64,000 nucleotides of DNA from Theristus sp. LFF4_11 (GCA_030248135.1 JASANC010002336.1:1-64000); one strand, 5' to 3'; positions 13,801-27,800 are shown, counted from the first letter of the stretch. The notes: a model not told the origin generated them from the letters alone. Numbers and translations are program-made.

Positions 13801-16519
13801 ACTAGAGTAGTAATAGCAAGCTTTTAAAAGCAAACTCTGAATAATAGGCAATCAACTGATTGGTTGGTTTGGTGATCACGTGATGCATGCTTACTGCGTG
13901 GACATTGCGGTGGAGGCTGTCTTGCACAAAAAACATGCATATCACGTGATCATCAACCAATCAGTTGAAAGTCAAAACTTACAGAGTTCGACTGTACATT
14001 GATCAATTGGGATTGTGACAATGCTTGCATGGTTTAGCAATGAACGAACGCTTTTCAATTCAATTATCACCAACGGACAAACTCTCAACGTTCGAACATG
14101 AACTTAGGCGATGTTTTCAGTTCGGTGTCAAATGGTCAAGTTGGCTAGGCGCCCATCGAGTTTTCTGGTCATGAAGTACGAATAGCCCTGTCCGAAAGAG
14201 CACGGTCAAGAGTATGTATTGTAGATTTATTCTAACGTGTCCAGACTGAAATGACGTCATTTGCTTTAAAGACGCCCGTTTGTCAAAGTACAGGCACTAA
14301 AATGTCAGTTTTGTGTGACTGATTCGACATTCACCATTTGTTTACGGGAAGAAATCGGCTAAACGGAAAGTCTGGTTTGCTGTGAACGGCAAGCGCATGT
14401 TTGGCGGCACATGACGTCATTTCAGTGGGACACGTTTGAAAAAAATAGGTCATATATATGTGCGCTTCAACGCAGGCCAGACGAGTGTGAGAAAGGAGAT
14501 ATCGGCTCAATTAAAGACAGCCAACTAATGAGCGGTGCCGCAAACGTGCAGGCCAGCCAGTGTCGCGGCTGCGGCGCGGTGCACCGTCTCGCTCGACGTA
14601 CACGGTCGTGCGGCAACGGGCGACTGGCGGCGGACGGGGCGCCGGTGCCGCCGTGAAGCCGACCGCAGCAGCGCAGCAGCCACAGTTCGGTAGCAGTCCA
14701 CGGAAGGCACAGTCAAGTGCGGTCAACAGCAACGCGCCACTCGCTCAGCAGCCGCGAAGCTACCAACAACAAGCGGATGCGACTTCTATGGCACGTCGCG
14801 CCACCAGCCAATCGCAGCTTGCCACCGGCACTGGCCACGCTCACAGCGACACGACACCGCAAACGCAAACGTCGGTGCTGAGGGCGTCCCGGTCAGTTGA
14901 GGTGCATGCCAACACCACGAGCTCAGTGGTCAGCTGCAATCGTACAGCTGCGAACGCCGCCGCCGCTACCACAGCGACCAACAACAACTCGGTCAGACGC
15001 ACAAATGCGTCACCAGTTGCGGTTGCGGGCAGGTATGATCTGTTATGAGCTATTTTAGTCAAACTCGAACGTCTCCGATCGAAATGACGTCATCATTCAT
15101 TCGCATCGGAATCAGAAACATCTGCTTGTCATGTACTGCAAACCGGGCATTCATTTTCGTTATTTCATGCCTTCTCCAGGTGAAAAAATACGTGACGGAA
15201 TGATGAGCCCTGTCTGAAAGTCAGCAGTACTCGTGCATGAAGCAGATTGTTCGATCATGTCATGTCGTTCAGACCAGGCATGCTCGCATAAATTTAGAAA
15301 TATCAGCAGCAATCAGTGTTGTTTGGAGTTGTTCACTTATCGTATTGTGGGTGGTGTGAAATTGAGGAGAAAAACCAGCACTTTTACTGTCGTCCAGGCC
15401 GAATGCACGGCCGGACAATGAAGCGGCCAGCGGTCGTTCTGTTGTGCAGCACGCAGCCACAGGCTCCACGGTTCGCAGTGGTGCGACGGGCACCGGTCAA
15501 ACCGGCTCGGCAGTGACGCAGAGCGCGCGTGCCCCTGCCGATCACGGACAGGTGCGTGTGTCGGCTCGGATACGAGATTTGCGTTCAGAGATAAAACACG
15601 TATTCCACATGCCTCCGGCGCCATTGCTCGTGATCAGTTATTGTGAAGTGGATGAGCTGGCACAAACACAAAGAGGCATTGTTTTCCCAGGAATCATGCC
15701 TGTCCGATTGCAGCATGCAGATCACCGGAATGATCAACAAAGGAATTTTACAGAATAAACAACTGTGTACAATTTTTTACTGTTCAAAAAAGTTCCATGA
15801 ATGAGTCAAGGAACTCTTATCTGGATCCAAAAAAACCTGGAAACATGCCGGAAACACACTTTAGGCTCCGAATTGGTGTTTTTTTGCTGTTTTAAAGTCG
15901 TTGATCCGTTGTTTTTCGTCTCACGGAGAAACAGCGCTCTCACGAAATGGGCACAAGTGCACACACACACACACACACCGTTGCAAGTTTCAGGAAGCAC
16001 CGAACGCTCACTCTCCGTCGCCATCGGCGCAAACACACAGCAGCGTTCAAACACATCAGCTGGTGAAACAGGTGCTGGGTGACACGGCCGCTCCGGTCGT
16101 CGGCCGCATGAACACGCGCATTCCGCCGCAAGAGTACGTCACAATGAGAACGACGGTGGTTTTCAGTGGAAAATTGTCGAATTTTGACAAAGACCCGGCC
16201 CTGAAGACAGTGCCCACGATTGCACAGTCGCGACACGAACGCACACTCGCGCATCGGCGCTGTGATGCGATACACGCGCAGCTTTTATATCGTGCGGGTG
16301 TTTGCGACTCTGCCAGCAACAAACCGTACAAGACTTTTGACTTTACCAGGACAAAACTGATTCAACGGTCTCTGAATTCCCGTTGCAAATCACACGAATT
16401 GCTTTGTTTCCATTTTTAGAGAAGAAGACTACATCAAAGCGTTCGGCCCACGGCCGAAGCTGACGCGCACGCCGGACAAGGAGAGCATACGCGCGAGAAA
16501 CGCGGTGATGTTCTTCTGA
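10865..16519 (+). CDS. Low-complexity, mostly disordered protein of unknown function (7 exons)
   Basis: Proposed exons are 10865-10925, 11301-11359, 11772-11964, 14552-15032, 15398-15551, 15994-16133 and 16420-16519, joined in consistent phase to give 395 residues. The ATG sits in a good context (CACGATGG). The N-terminus carries an acidic run (EDSSEDDDKNNEEE) followed by NGDYIECEVDSGDTL, which faintly recalls the start of a LysM domain but then diverges. The middle 250 residues are rich in Ala, Ser, Thr, Gln and Arg and look disordered. The C-terminal 50 residues (around DYIKAFGPRPKLTRTPDKES) are charged and less repetitive, so may be the conserved part. Five of six introns are GT-AG; the third (11965-14551) needs a GC donor to keep frame, so an unseen exon in that 2.6 kb gap is the alternative. 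I do not recognise the family. Confidence 0.55.
13853..13967. mobile_element. Short palindromic MITE with ATTGGTT arms
   Basis: Left arm CAACTGATTGGTT and right arm AACCAATCAGTTG are perfect reverse complements, and an internal pair of GATCACGTGAT blocks extends the palindrome. It lies inside the large third intron of the gene at 10865-16519. Similar ATTGGTTG arms occur at 41254-41361 and CCAATCAG motifs at 42233-42383. Confidence 0.65.
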
Positions 16520-16812
16520 TGGTTGACACGATCGGTTTCATTTCATAGCGTCGTGTATTGTATTGTAATGGTATGTTTCTTTACACCAGTCATCCGTTTT
16601 TCGCCTGATACAGAGTTCGCGAAAGAAGAAAGAACGAGATCGGGAGTTGCAAGCAAACGTTGTTAGCCGATTTGATTAGGGTTGGATTTCAACCTTACCC
16701 GAGAAATTTGTAGTTTCAATAATTCAGAAGTAGTTTCGCACGCTCTGTATTCTGCAAAAATGACAGGTTTAAACAAACAGTGTAGTATTGAATTGTTATG
16801 GTATTATTATTG

Positions 16813-17795
16813 ACTAGCCAATTGACCCGTGCCTACGGCACGGTTAGCTGATATCTGATAAATACAATTATTATTTTTGAGTGGATTTTGCCCGATTTTG
16901 GCTTTATGAACCGTGCTAAAAAATGCATTGCATTTTGATTGTGAGCTGCTTTAGTCGTTACCGTTCAAATTATCAAAAATAATATTCTGATCGCGAACAC
17001 TATCTTTACTGCATTCTGTTTTAAAATTAAAAACAATCTTTTTTAATCACTGATGGTCAATTGCTGTTCCCGTTAAAAACGATTTTAAAGTTAATTGAAT
17101 TGAACAGACAAAAAGCAACGCTTTGTTAAAATCGTTTTTGAATGTAATTTGTAATTGCAATTTTGAACTTTTGTTTTTGAAACTGACACATTTCTAATTA
17201 ATAATTAAACCCGCGTGTTGAAAACAAATTTGAAGTGCGAAGTTTATAATTTTGCTGTAATGTTTTTACCCGTTCACCCTGCTCTAAGCTAATCCTTATC
17301 ACGCACTTCATTAACAACCCCCCGTGTATTTGATTTCGCAATTAATTTTTTAGTTGACTTGTTTAGATAAATCTTTTCTGTTTTTGAAAAAGTTCTCAAG
17401 CAAAAACTTTTCAACCAAAAGATACTGAAAAATAACGTTTTGAAATGAAAGTGCAATGTGCACTTGCAATGTCGATGTCCTTTTTGCAACCCGTTTTGAA
17501 AACAATTGCAACTATTTTTCATAGTTGGTTTTCTTTCATTTTTCGCTTTCGGTCATCAAGTTGTGAACAGCAACAATTACCATTGTTTGTCAATCGCATG
17601 TTAAAGCGCTGTCGCAGATGACCAAAGAGTATCATGATGACTTCGTAGTGAACAGTGACGTTTTTGAGAAAATAATTGGCATTGATAATAGGTTAAAAAA
17701 TTGAGATGCATTTTTTTAAATAGCAAAAATGAGCGGCAATTCAAAAAGCGAAAAAGTGCCACACACAGACACCACTATTATCTTAGTATTATGAT
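16813..17795 (+). repeat. Dispersed repeat, copy 1 (CCCGTGC hairpin head, microsatellite tail)
   Basis: It begins GACTAGCCAATTGACCCGTG followed by a small hairpin (CCGTGCctacGGCACGG). It ends in a CACACAGACACC-like short-repeat tail followed by an ATTATGATGATGA run. Copy 2 begins immediately downstream with the same GACTAGCCAA head. AT-rich, no open frame of note. The head-and-tail architecture resembles non-autonomous retroposons, but I cannot assign a superfamily. Confidence 0.6.
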
Positions 17796-17798
17796 GAT

Positions 17799-19523
17799 GA
17801 CTAGCCAATGGACCCGAGCTTAATCAATGCCAAGCTTTTTGGTGAAGTGGCATTGAATTTAAAAGAAAAAACAGTAACGTTTACTGAATAACCAATCTGA
17901 AGAAAATTTACCTTGTGCTGCCGTGAAGCCGCCTACAATACAATATTTTTTAATGTATTTAAATAAATAAAAAATTCGAAGTTTATGATTTTGCTATTTT
18001 TACCCGTTCACCGTAACCTAAGGCAAGCCTTTTTGTAGGTGAAGTAAAATTGAATAAAAAATGTAAAAATTAACGTTTTTTTCAATTACCCGGTTTAAAA
18101 AGCTAATGCTTCTTTTACCCGTTTACCGTAACATAAGCGAAGCCTTTTCTGTAAAGTGAAAATTCGAAGTTTATGATTTTGCTATTTTTACCCTTTCACC
18201 CTAACCTAAGTCAAGCCTTTTTGTTAGTGAAGTAAAGCTGAATTAAAAGTATAAAAATGTACGTTTTTTCAATTACCCGTTTTAAAAAGCTAATGCTTCT
18301 TTTATTCGTTTATCCTAACGTAAGCGAAGCCTTTATGTAAAGTGAAAATGCTAAGTTTATGATTTTGCTATTTTTACCCGTTCACCCTAGCCAAGTCAAG
18401 CCTTTTTGTAAGTGAAGTAAGATCGAATAAAAAGTATAAAAATTAACGTTTTTTCAATTACCCGTTTTAAAAAGCTAAAGCTTCTTTTACCCGTTTACCC
18501 TGACATAAGCGAAGCCTTTTTTGTAAAGTGAAAATGCGAAGTTTATGATTTTGCTATTTTTACCCGTTCACCCTAACCTAAGTCAAGCCTTTTTGTAAGT
18601 GAAGTAAGATCGATTTTACCCGTTTACCTAAGCCAAGCCTTTTTTGTAAAGTGAAAATGCTAAGTTTATGATTTTGCTATTTTTACCCGTTCACCCTATC
18701 CTAAGTCAAGCCTTTTTGTAAGTGAAGTAAGATCGAATAAAAAGTATAAAAATTAACGTTTTTTTCAATTACCCGTTTTAAAAAAGCGAATGCTTTTTTG
18801 CCCGTTTACCTTAACATAAGTCAGGCCTTTTTTGCAAAGTGATAATGCGAAGTTTATGATTTTGCTATTTTTACCCGTTCACGCTAACTTAAATCAAGCC
18901 TTTTTGTAAGTGAAGTAAAATTGAATAAAAATATAAAAACAACGTTTTTTCAATTACCCGTTTTAAAAAGCTAATGCTTGTTTTACCCGTTTACCCTAAC
19001 AGAAGCCAAGCCTTTTTTGTAAAATGAAAATGAATAGAAGAAACAATAAAGTGACGTTTTTAAGTCTCGTTTCACAGTCATTGGTTCTTTTTACCCGTTT
19101 ACCCTAACATAACCCAAGCCTGCAAAGTGAAAATGACTGGTAAATACCATTGCGACCCAATTAAAAAAAAACTAACTTTTTTCAAAGACGGTTTTGTTAC
19201 ATCTTTCGCAGTCGCTCGTCAAGTTTTAGCAGCAACAATTGCCATGTGCCCATCGTGCGTTGCGTTGAAATTATCGCTCATAATCATGGAGTATCAATTT
19301 GAAAACCGTGGTATCATGATGACTTTCAACTGTGAAGAGCGGCCTTTTGTGTAAACAACTTTAAGTGATATTAAAAATAGATTGACATTGAGATTGATGT
19401 GAAGCTTTCTTAAATAGCAAAAATACCAAAAAATAGCAAAAAATGGGCGCCAATTCAAAAGTGTGACGGACAGACAGACAGACAGACAGACAAATTGTAA
19501 ATTTAGTAGTAGTAGATGATTTC
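17799..19523 (+). repeat. Dispersed repeat, copy 2, with ~185 bp internal tandem units
   Basis: It starts GACTAGCCAATGGACCCGAG and carries about six diverged internal units of roughly 185 bp, each with TTTTGCTATTTTTACCCGTT, CAAGCCTTTTTGTAAGTGAA and a TTAACG block. It ends with a (GACA)n run and an AGTAGTAGTAGATGA tail. The copy at 54184-55410 shares the head, the internal units and the closing GACGGTTTTGTTACATCTTT segment. Confidence 0.8.
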
Positions 19524-20647
19524 GATTGTCTTCACGGTGACTCCCTCAGTTCGCATGTTTTTTCTCTGTGGTGAAGGGGGAAAACATTATATAAAAAAAA
19601 AGTTGTAAATGTTTTTTTAAAGAGTGAAAAAGTGTATATAAAATAGTGAAGGTGTGGTGGGGTGTTAAAAATGTGTGAAAGAAAAAGGGGGGGGGTTTGA
19701 GGGGGAGTTTTTTGTTTGTTTTAAAAAAGTTGGGGGGACAAAATAAACCATGTTTACCGTATTTTTGTTTTGATTGGATTCAACAAGATCTGAGAATGTC
19801 AACGGACAAAAAATGTCGATTGACATTCAAAACTACAATATGGCCGAATAAATAAGGCAGTCCTTGTATTTTTCATCAAGGCGAGATCAGTCGCAGACTA
19901 GGAGTTGTCGTATTCAAGAATGCCAAGATGATTCCTAATCGTGTGTGCATGGGAGAAAGAATGAACAGAATACCAAAAAGAATCAATCACGAAAAAAACA
20001 CGTCAAATCTGACACACAATTGGGTTTGTGAACGTCTTTTTCCTTTTTTTTAATTTTAGCGCGCTTCATGCACCCTGAACAAAAGCTGCCATGTTCAATC
20101 GGCCATTCTTTAGAGTCGATGAATAAAATGCACAGCAACTGAATGTTCTGTCTGAGACGCAGCGGAATATCAATAAAAATTTTAATGTCAAATGATTCAA
20201 GTTTTCAACAGAATAAGTTGTCGAATGTCAGCTGGTCGCCGATGACTCTTGGGCAACTGCTAACACGTCCTTGGTTGGTTCTGAAACATTTTGCGCTGTT
20301 TGTTTTCGTGTGCTGCTTTAGTTCAGTGACGCACTTTGAGCGTAACGTAACGTAACATATTCCGTCAGCCGTTCATTTCGATCACTACAGTATCTTCGTT
20401 CAAACCTGTCACGTTTTTCGCAGAATATTACAGAGCATGCAAAACTTTGAATCACAGCAAGAAAGAACGAATGTATCGGGTTCGGAAGGAATCAGCCACC
20501 CCATTTGTGGCTAAATATGTCTTCTTGCATTTTTCGCGAGCTCTGTATTTTGCGAAAAAAGTGACCAGTTTTTTGGCTTGCCTACTCATGGTGTCTTACA
20601 CTTCTCTGGTATTATGCCGTGCACTGCAGAATAAAACGGCAAATGTA

Positions 20648-23600
20648 CTATCGCGGCCCAGGAGATCGCGGCCCGGACTATCGCGACCGAAGCATCGCGG
20701 CCTGAAAGATCGCGGCCTGGACGATCGCGGCCTGAACGATCGCGGCCCGGACGATCGCGGCCTGGGAGGATCGCGGCCTGGGATGATCGCGGCCTGGGAT
20801 GATCGCGGCCTGGGACGATCGCGGCCTGGGAGGATCGCGGCCTGGGAGGATCGCGGCCTGGGAGGATCGCGGCCTGGGACGATCGCGGCCTGGGAGGATC
20901 GCGGCCTGGGAGGATCGGGGCCTGGGACGATCGCGGCCCGCGAAGTTTTCATACCTTGTCATATATCCAGATCAGACTGGCAATTTACATGTGGCAGTCA
21001 TCGTGCATTGCGTATGTATATGAAACTGTGCTACTCAAAGAAAGCTATTGGCATTTTTTTAAACTAAATTTATTTATGTTATTTATTGCTTATGTTCGTT
21101 TGTTGTTTGTAGCAAAATTGACGGTTTAGCTATCATCTATTTAAAATTTCAAAATTTTGACCGCCCCCAAAGTCACATGCACACCCGCGACTACCCCCAT
21201 TAAAAATTTGCAGCTGTTTATCTGGAAAATTTGCTCCAGCTATCAATATCGCCCTCTAACGACAATCATATCCCATGTGAATGACTTGTGTGAATAGAGT
21301 TGTTAAAAAAACAAAAATTGTCATTTTTGCTTTTTTAAAGAAAAATTTGAAAAAAATTGAAAATCAAAGTTGATCTAAATCAATCAAGAAGTCCGAAGAA
21401 TCACATCTGACGAGCAAGCGCCTCCCGAATGACTCCCGTAGGGCGGAACTTACCAGATTTTGTTTTGGTGACCTCATTTACCCCTTTTCCAAACCGTTAC
21501 CATCATACCTCTTCTAGTGTTTTGACCCTCAAAACGCAACTAATTATCCCCAGTTCAAATGAACGAAAATTTACCGGCTTGAAATTCGATCCATTGTGAT
21601 GACGACGCCACGACACGACACGAAACAGCAACCAGACAAAGTACAGCTGTAGCGCTTGCAAACAGTGCAGCTCGGACGCTCATAATTCAGATTGTGAGGC
21701 GAATTGTCACCTTATCTGCATCGGAAATGGTAAGACAACCTTTGCGACGCTCAAAACTTCTGTACAAAAGTTGTTCAAACCTAAAATCAATCGGTAAAAC
21801 GGCCCAAAATCGACTGCTGACGGTTTACAAGGCAATATCAAAAAATTTGTTGAACTTTCAAAAAAATGTGTCAAAAATGAGGTTTTCAAAGTGTATCACA
21901 GAAAAATCTTTCCTTTTTTTAAATCGACATTTTGTTTTTTTTATTTAATTTTTTTTAATTTCGATTTTTGTTTAACAATCCTACGTGTGAGTGACTCAAC
22001 CTGACCCGACAGCTCCCATGTGAATGACCACAGGGTGTTTCAGACGTAATGGGTAGGTGTTTGACGCGTTATTTCTTGAGTTGTGTTAAACCATATTGAA
22101 TGGAATTTTAGTCAGTTGGTCAAGAAAGTTCACCTTAGATTTGTGCAAAATTTCGGAAAAATTCATTTACCTGCCCGCGAATGACATAGCAAAACACAAA
22201 AAAACATCGATTTCAGCACGCAACTGGGGGTTCTTGTTTGGCACCGGGTGAAACATTAGCTTGTATGCAACCGAATCGTTGCATGAATGAGTACGAAATG
22301 TTTTTTAATCCCATTTGTTTGTTTTAGGTTTTTTATATTTACCGGTTTTTAGAACGTGGTAGACCTTTTTTTATGCTCGAGATAGGGTTGGCACAAGAAA
22401 AAAGGTTTCTTTTCTGTTTTAAAACCTTTTTTCAGTTTTTTTTTCTAAAAAAATAAAAAAACGGTTTTTTACCTTAAAAATTTTTAAACTACGTGGTCAA
22501 AAATTACAATTCCTTGCTTGATTGATAAAATGTAAAATTATATTTTTGAAAAAATGGTGCATTGAACTGTCGAACTGAACTGGTGAAGCATCATTTTGCA
22601 GAAGCTTTTGTTTGAAGGGTCAAGTGAAATACGATGAAGACAAGGTGACTGCTAAACGAAGTGCAGATGCAAAGTGACTGACGACATTGTCGATTTGAAA
22701 CGGTAACTGATAAAATGTTATTTTTCAAACGCCACCCGCTACCGGTTTCACTTTGCAGTTCTGTAAATCTCGCCCCCGATCCCCATACCTACACGGTCAC
22801 TGTTCAGTCGTCGTTTTCAATTTACTGAACGTGCTGTTCGGAAACCAATAAAAGCGAAATTGATTTGATTTAAAACAAAAAAATTGGGAAGCATTGGGTG
22901 GCAAAAAATAGCAAATTGGATACGTTGTATCCCCGAAAACATAGCGTTTTACGTTGCTAAAAAAAAACTAATTTTGATGTATTTCCTATTTTGAGTTCAA
23001 GGTGCCAAGTTTTGGAAAGTTTAGGAGCTGGAAACTATTCGTTTTTTTGGTTTTAAAACGGTTTTAAAACGGAAAAGAAAAGGGTTTTATTCTGGCAATA
23101 TAAAAAACCGGTTTTTTACAAACCCTAGCTTGAGAAGGAGGTTTTGGCCGTGACGGATTGCAGGTGCAAGCGATGCATTGAGCCTCACTTTGAGAAATTT
23201 GAGTTGAGTCACTTTGAGTTGACTGTTGCCGTTGTTGTTGTTGATGTTTGCTATTATCGCCATACACATTTTGAAGTGTTCTTTTGAATATTTGCATTGT
23301 TTGGCGCGATCATCCCAGGCCGCGATCCTCCTAGGCCGCGATCCTCCTAGGCCGCGATCATCCCAGGCCGCGATCGTCCCAGGCCGCGATCGTCCCAGGC
23401 CGCGATCGTCCCAGGCCGCGATCGTCCCAGGCCGCGATCGTCCCAGGCCGCGATCGTCCCAGGCCGCGATCGTCCCAGGCCGCGATCGTTCGGGCCGCGA
23501 TCGTTCAGGCCGCGATCGTCCAGGCCGCGATCTTTCAGGCCGCGATGCTTCGGCCGCGATGCTTCGGCCGCGATCTAATGGGCCGCGATCTAACGCACGC
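20648..23600. mobile_element. Foldback-type element with minisatellite arms
   Basis: The left arm (20648-20942) is a tandem array of 14-15 bp units containing GATCGCGGCC. The right arm (about 23304-23600) is the same array in reverse complement. From the outer ends inward, variant units occur in the same order on both arms (units with GAAGC, then TGAAA, TGGAC, TGAAC, then a CCCG.AC unit, then many TGGGA units), so the arms are copies of each other and not independent arrays. The 2.36 kb interior has no transposase that I can see and contains a nested hAT-like element at 22383-23127. The structure matches the class of foldback elements whose termini are long and internally repetitive. Confidence 0.75.
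22383..23127. mobile_element. hAT-like non-autonomous element
   Basis: The ends are TAGGGTTGGCACAAGAAAAA and, in reverse complement, TAGGGTTTGTAAAAAACCGG, both followed by a subterminal TTTTCTTTTC-GTTTTAAAACC block in opposite orientation. Flanking sequences GCTCGAGA (22375-22382) and GCTTGAGA (23128-23135) differ at one base and fit an 8 bp target duplication. No transposase frame. It lies inside the foldback element. Confidence 0.6.
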
Positions 23601-23633
23601 CGAATAAAACTGACTGACTAACTGACCAGTTTA

Positions 23634-24986
<1,353 letters not shown>

Positions 24987-25404
24987 CACAATCAATCAGA
25001 GAGTCTCAAAGAGAAGATTTGTATGCATTCTCAACTCTCAAGTGATTTTTTATTTTTGGAAACGACTTTTGATCAAAAAAAGTTGTTTTAAGTCCCTAAA
25101 TTCTAAAACAACTGATCCAGATCCTAAGCCAAGCAAGCCTTTTTGATGAGGAGAAAATGATCAATTTGGTTTTCGCTTTTTCTTTCCTGTGTTTATAGAG
25201 GAGCACCGCACCACCGCACCGGAAATGCAGTCATTGCAGTGCAGATGCCCCATGCAGCTACTTTTAATAATGATGCATTACACAAGGGAGGGCCCAGCGC
25301 GCCAGCCCAATCTGAGTGTCAATTATACAACTTTACTTCAATAAAAACACTGAATACCAAAAAGAAACACATCTCATCAAAATTTTATAACGTGTTGCCC
25401 ATAA

Positions 25405-26935
25405 GGGCGGTACAGGTTGCGGCCCATCGCTAAATTTTGATATTTCGAGTTTTTGTGCCCAAACCAACCTACTGAGGGTACTTATTACACATACCAATTT
25501 TTAGCCCAAAACTCCAACCCTAGGGCTCACTACAGGCAAATTTAGATTTTGGCCGATTTTTGGTCAATTTTTGGCTTTTGTCAGAAAAACGATTTTTTGA
25601 GTTTTGGGGAGTTCAAATCAAAAATCCAACTTTACCACGTTGTTCAGCGCATTTTTCTGGGTATGTACCGTATTTTTCAGACCTTGCACTCAAAAGTCAG
25701 TTTTAGCCCGAAAGTCAGAAGTTTTTCAACACAAATTCGCTCATAACCCTCAGGACCACAGGATCTGGAAAATTTCAGTTGTGCCAAAAGATAGCCCAAA
25801 TTCTCCGCTACAACATGCAAAAAAATTTCCGGGGGCAATAACTTTATAAGGATGTAACAAAACAACTTTTGTCGTCGACCCCCCATGAAAAACGCGAAAT
25901 ATACAGTTTATCAAGTAATTGCGTTGAAAATGTGCGTAGAAATGCCAATAATAAAACTGATACTAAGGGAACTACACGGAGGGAACTACACATGCTTGAT
26001 GACTTGTATATGTCAGCTAGTTGTATATGGTTTTTAGATAGACTGTAAATAGCATATCATTGTAGTTCACAATTCGTGAGTCCTTTTTGCCTTTGAAAAA
26101 ATATGGTCCAGTTGGTCGAATGCACATGTTATACAAATAAACAGAGTGATCCAAAAGACATCAATAAAAGTAAACGTCTTGTTCACAACTTTGGCAGTTG
26201 GATGTGCATTTAAATGCAGTAAACTGCAGCTATTCAAAACAAAATCATAAAAAATGGTAACCACCATTGAACTCCACGTATTCGAAAACCGTTATCCCAG
26301 TTTTCATGTTCGCATTTTTTGGCAAAGCTGGCCGGTTAAAAAGATTTATAACAATGTCTTGTCAAGACATGAACAGTTATTGTGCATGTAATAGTCGCAA
26401 AATAAGCGTATTAGCAACAAGTTAATAGTAAATAGTTATTACCATTGGATTCTACGTATCCGAAAACATTAGTATCAGTTTTATTATTGGTATTTCTACG
26501 CACACTTTCAACGCAATTGCTTGAAAAACTGTATATTTCGCGTTTTTCATGGGGGGTCGACGACAAAAGTTTTGTTACATCTTTATAAAGCTATTGCCCC
26601 CGGAAATTTTTTTGCATGTTGTAGCGGAGAATTTGGGCTATCTTTTGGCACTACTGAAATTTTCCAGATCCTGTGGTCCTGAGGGTTATGAGCGAATTTG
26701 TGTTGAAAAACTTCTGACTTTCGGGCTAAAACTGACTTTTGAGTGCAAGGTCTGAAAAATACGGTACATAACCCAGAAAAATGCGCTGAACAACGTGGTA
26801 AAATTGGATTTTGATTTGAACCCCCCAAAACCCCCAAAAATCGTTTTTCTGACAAAAGCCAAAAATTGACCAAAAATCGGCCAAAATCTAAATTTGCCTG
26901 TGCCCTGTGGTGACCGCACCTGTACCGCCCTTCGG
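25405..26935. mobile_element. Palindromic element with ~460 bp inverted arms
   Basis: The segments 25538-25966 and 26472-26900 are near-perfect reverse complements, and outer ends share GGGCGGTACAGGT-GCGG. The left arm has extra sequence between the terminus and the main arm. A unique spacer of about 500 bp (25967-26471) separates the arms. Translations across the arms are mirror images of each other and encode nothing recognisable. No target duplication is clear. Confidence 0.75.
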
Positions 26936-27800
26936 TCACTGTTTTTCCAGAGCCGAGGGGTTGGGGGGGGGGGCGATATAGATAGCTGGAACAAATTTTC
27001 CAGATAGATAGCTGGAAAATTTTGGGGGGGGGGCGCGGGGGGGGCCATGTGACTTTGGGGGGGGCCGGTCAAAATTTTGAAATTAGATAGATAAATAGCT
27101 AAAACGCTAAGAAGCTATAAAAACAGCTAAATAAGGCTTAAAATACGCTAAAAATCAAGTATAAATGCACATTTAACCTAAAATTAGCACAATTTTCAAG
27201 AATTTTGAGCAAAAATGGTCAATTTTGGTCAAAAATTGACTCATTTTATGTCTTCGAAGACAAAATTTTTTTAGATAGATAGCTGGCTGAAAATTTTTTT
27301 TAGATAGATAATAGCTGAGCCGAAAAATGTTCTCTGATAGAGATAGATTCGAAAATTTTTTGGGGGGGGGGGGGCCGGCCCCCCCCACCAGTACCGTGGG
27401 CCCAAACAAAATTTCGCAGGGGGGGGTGTGGTGCCGTGGGGGGGTGCCGACCAAAAAGTGAGGGGGGGGGCCCAACCTATGGTAACGTGGGACCCCCCCC
27501 CCAGGGGGGTCCCATGGGGGGGGGGGGGTGCATTTTTTCAAAATTTTCTGTGGGGGGGTCCACCCCCCCCCACCCCCCCCCCATGAAATTTTTTCGCTTA
27601 AATTTTAAAGGAAAAACGCTAAATTTAGCTGCAAAATCTTTGAAATTACAATGAAGATGGCCAAGTTATCATATATTCAGCTTATATTATAGACTTTATA
27701 GACAAAAAATCATGATTTTCGAAAAAAAATTTAGGGTGTGCAGAAAATTTTGGGGGGGGGTCTCCGCCAGACAAAATTTCATGGGGGGTGTGGGTAGGGT
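26936..27800. repeat. G-tract mosaic repeat, left copy
   Basis: It contains GATAGATAGCTGG modules, several runs of 7-14 G or C, a CAGTACCGTGGGC motif at about 27390, and a unique-looking block around 27650-27770 (AAGTTATCATATATTCAGC). Nearly every module reappears as reverse complement between 30380 and 31870, so this is one arm of a large, interrupted inverted repeat. Confidence 0.75.

Noticed and set aside
20447..21067. 206-codon frame with DRGLGRSRPG-like repeats
   Set aside because: It is the translation of the minisatellite arm of the foldback element; all frames are open there.
25604..26939. Mirror-image frames on opposite strands
   Set aside because: They arise from the two arms of one palindrome; neither has a start, domain or splice context.
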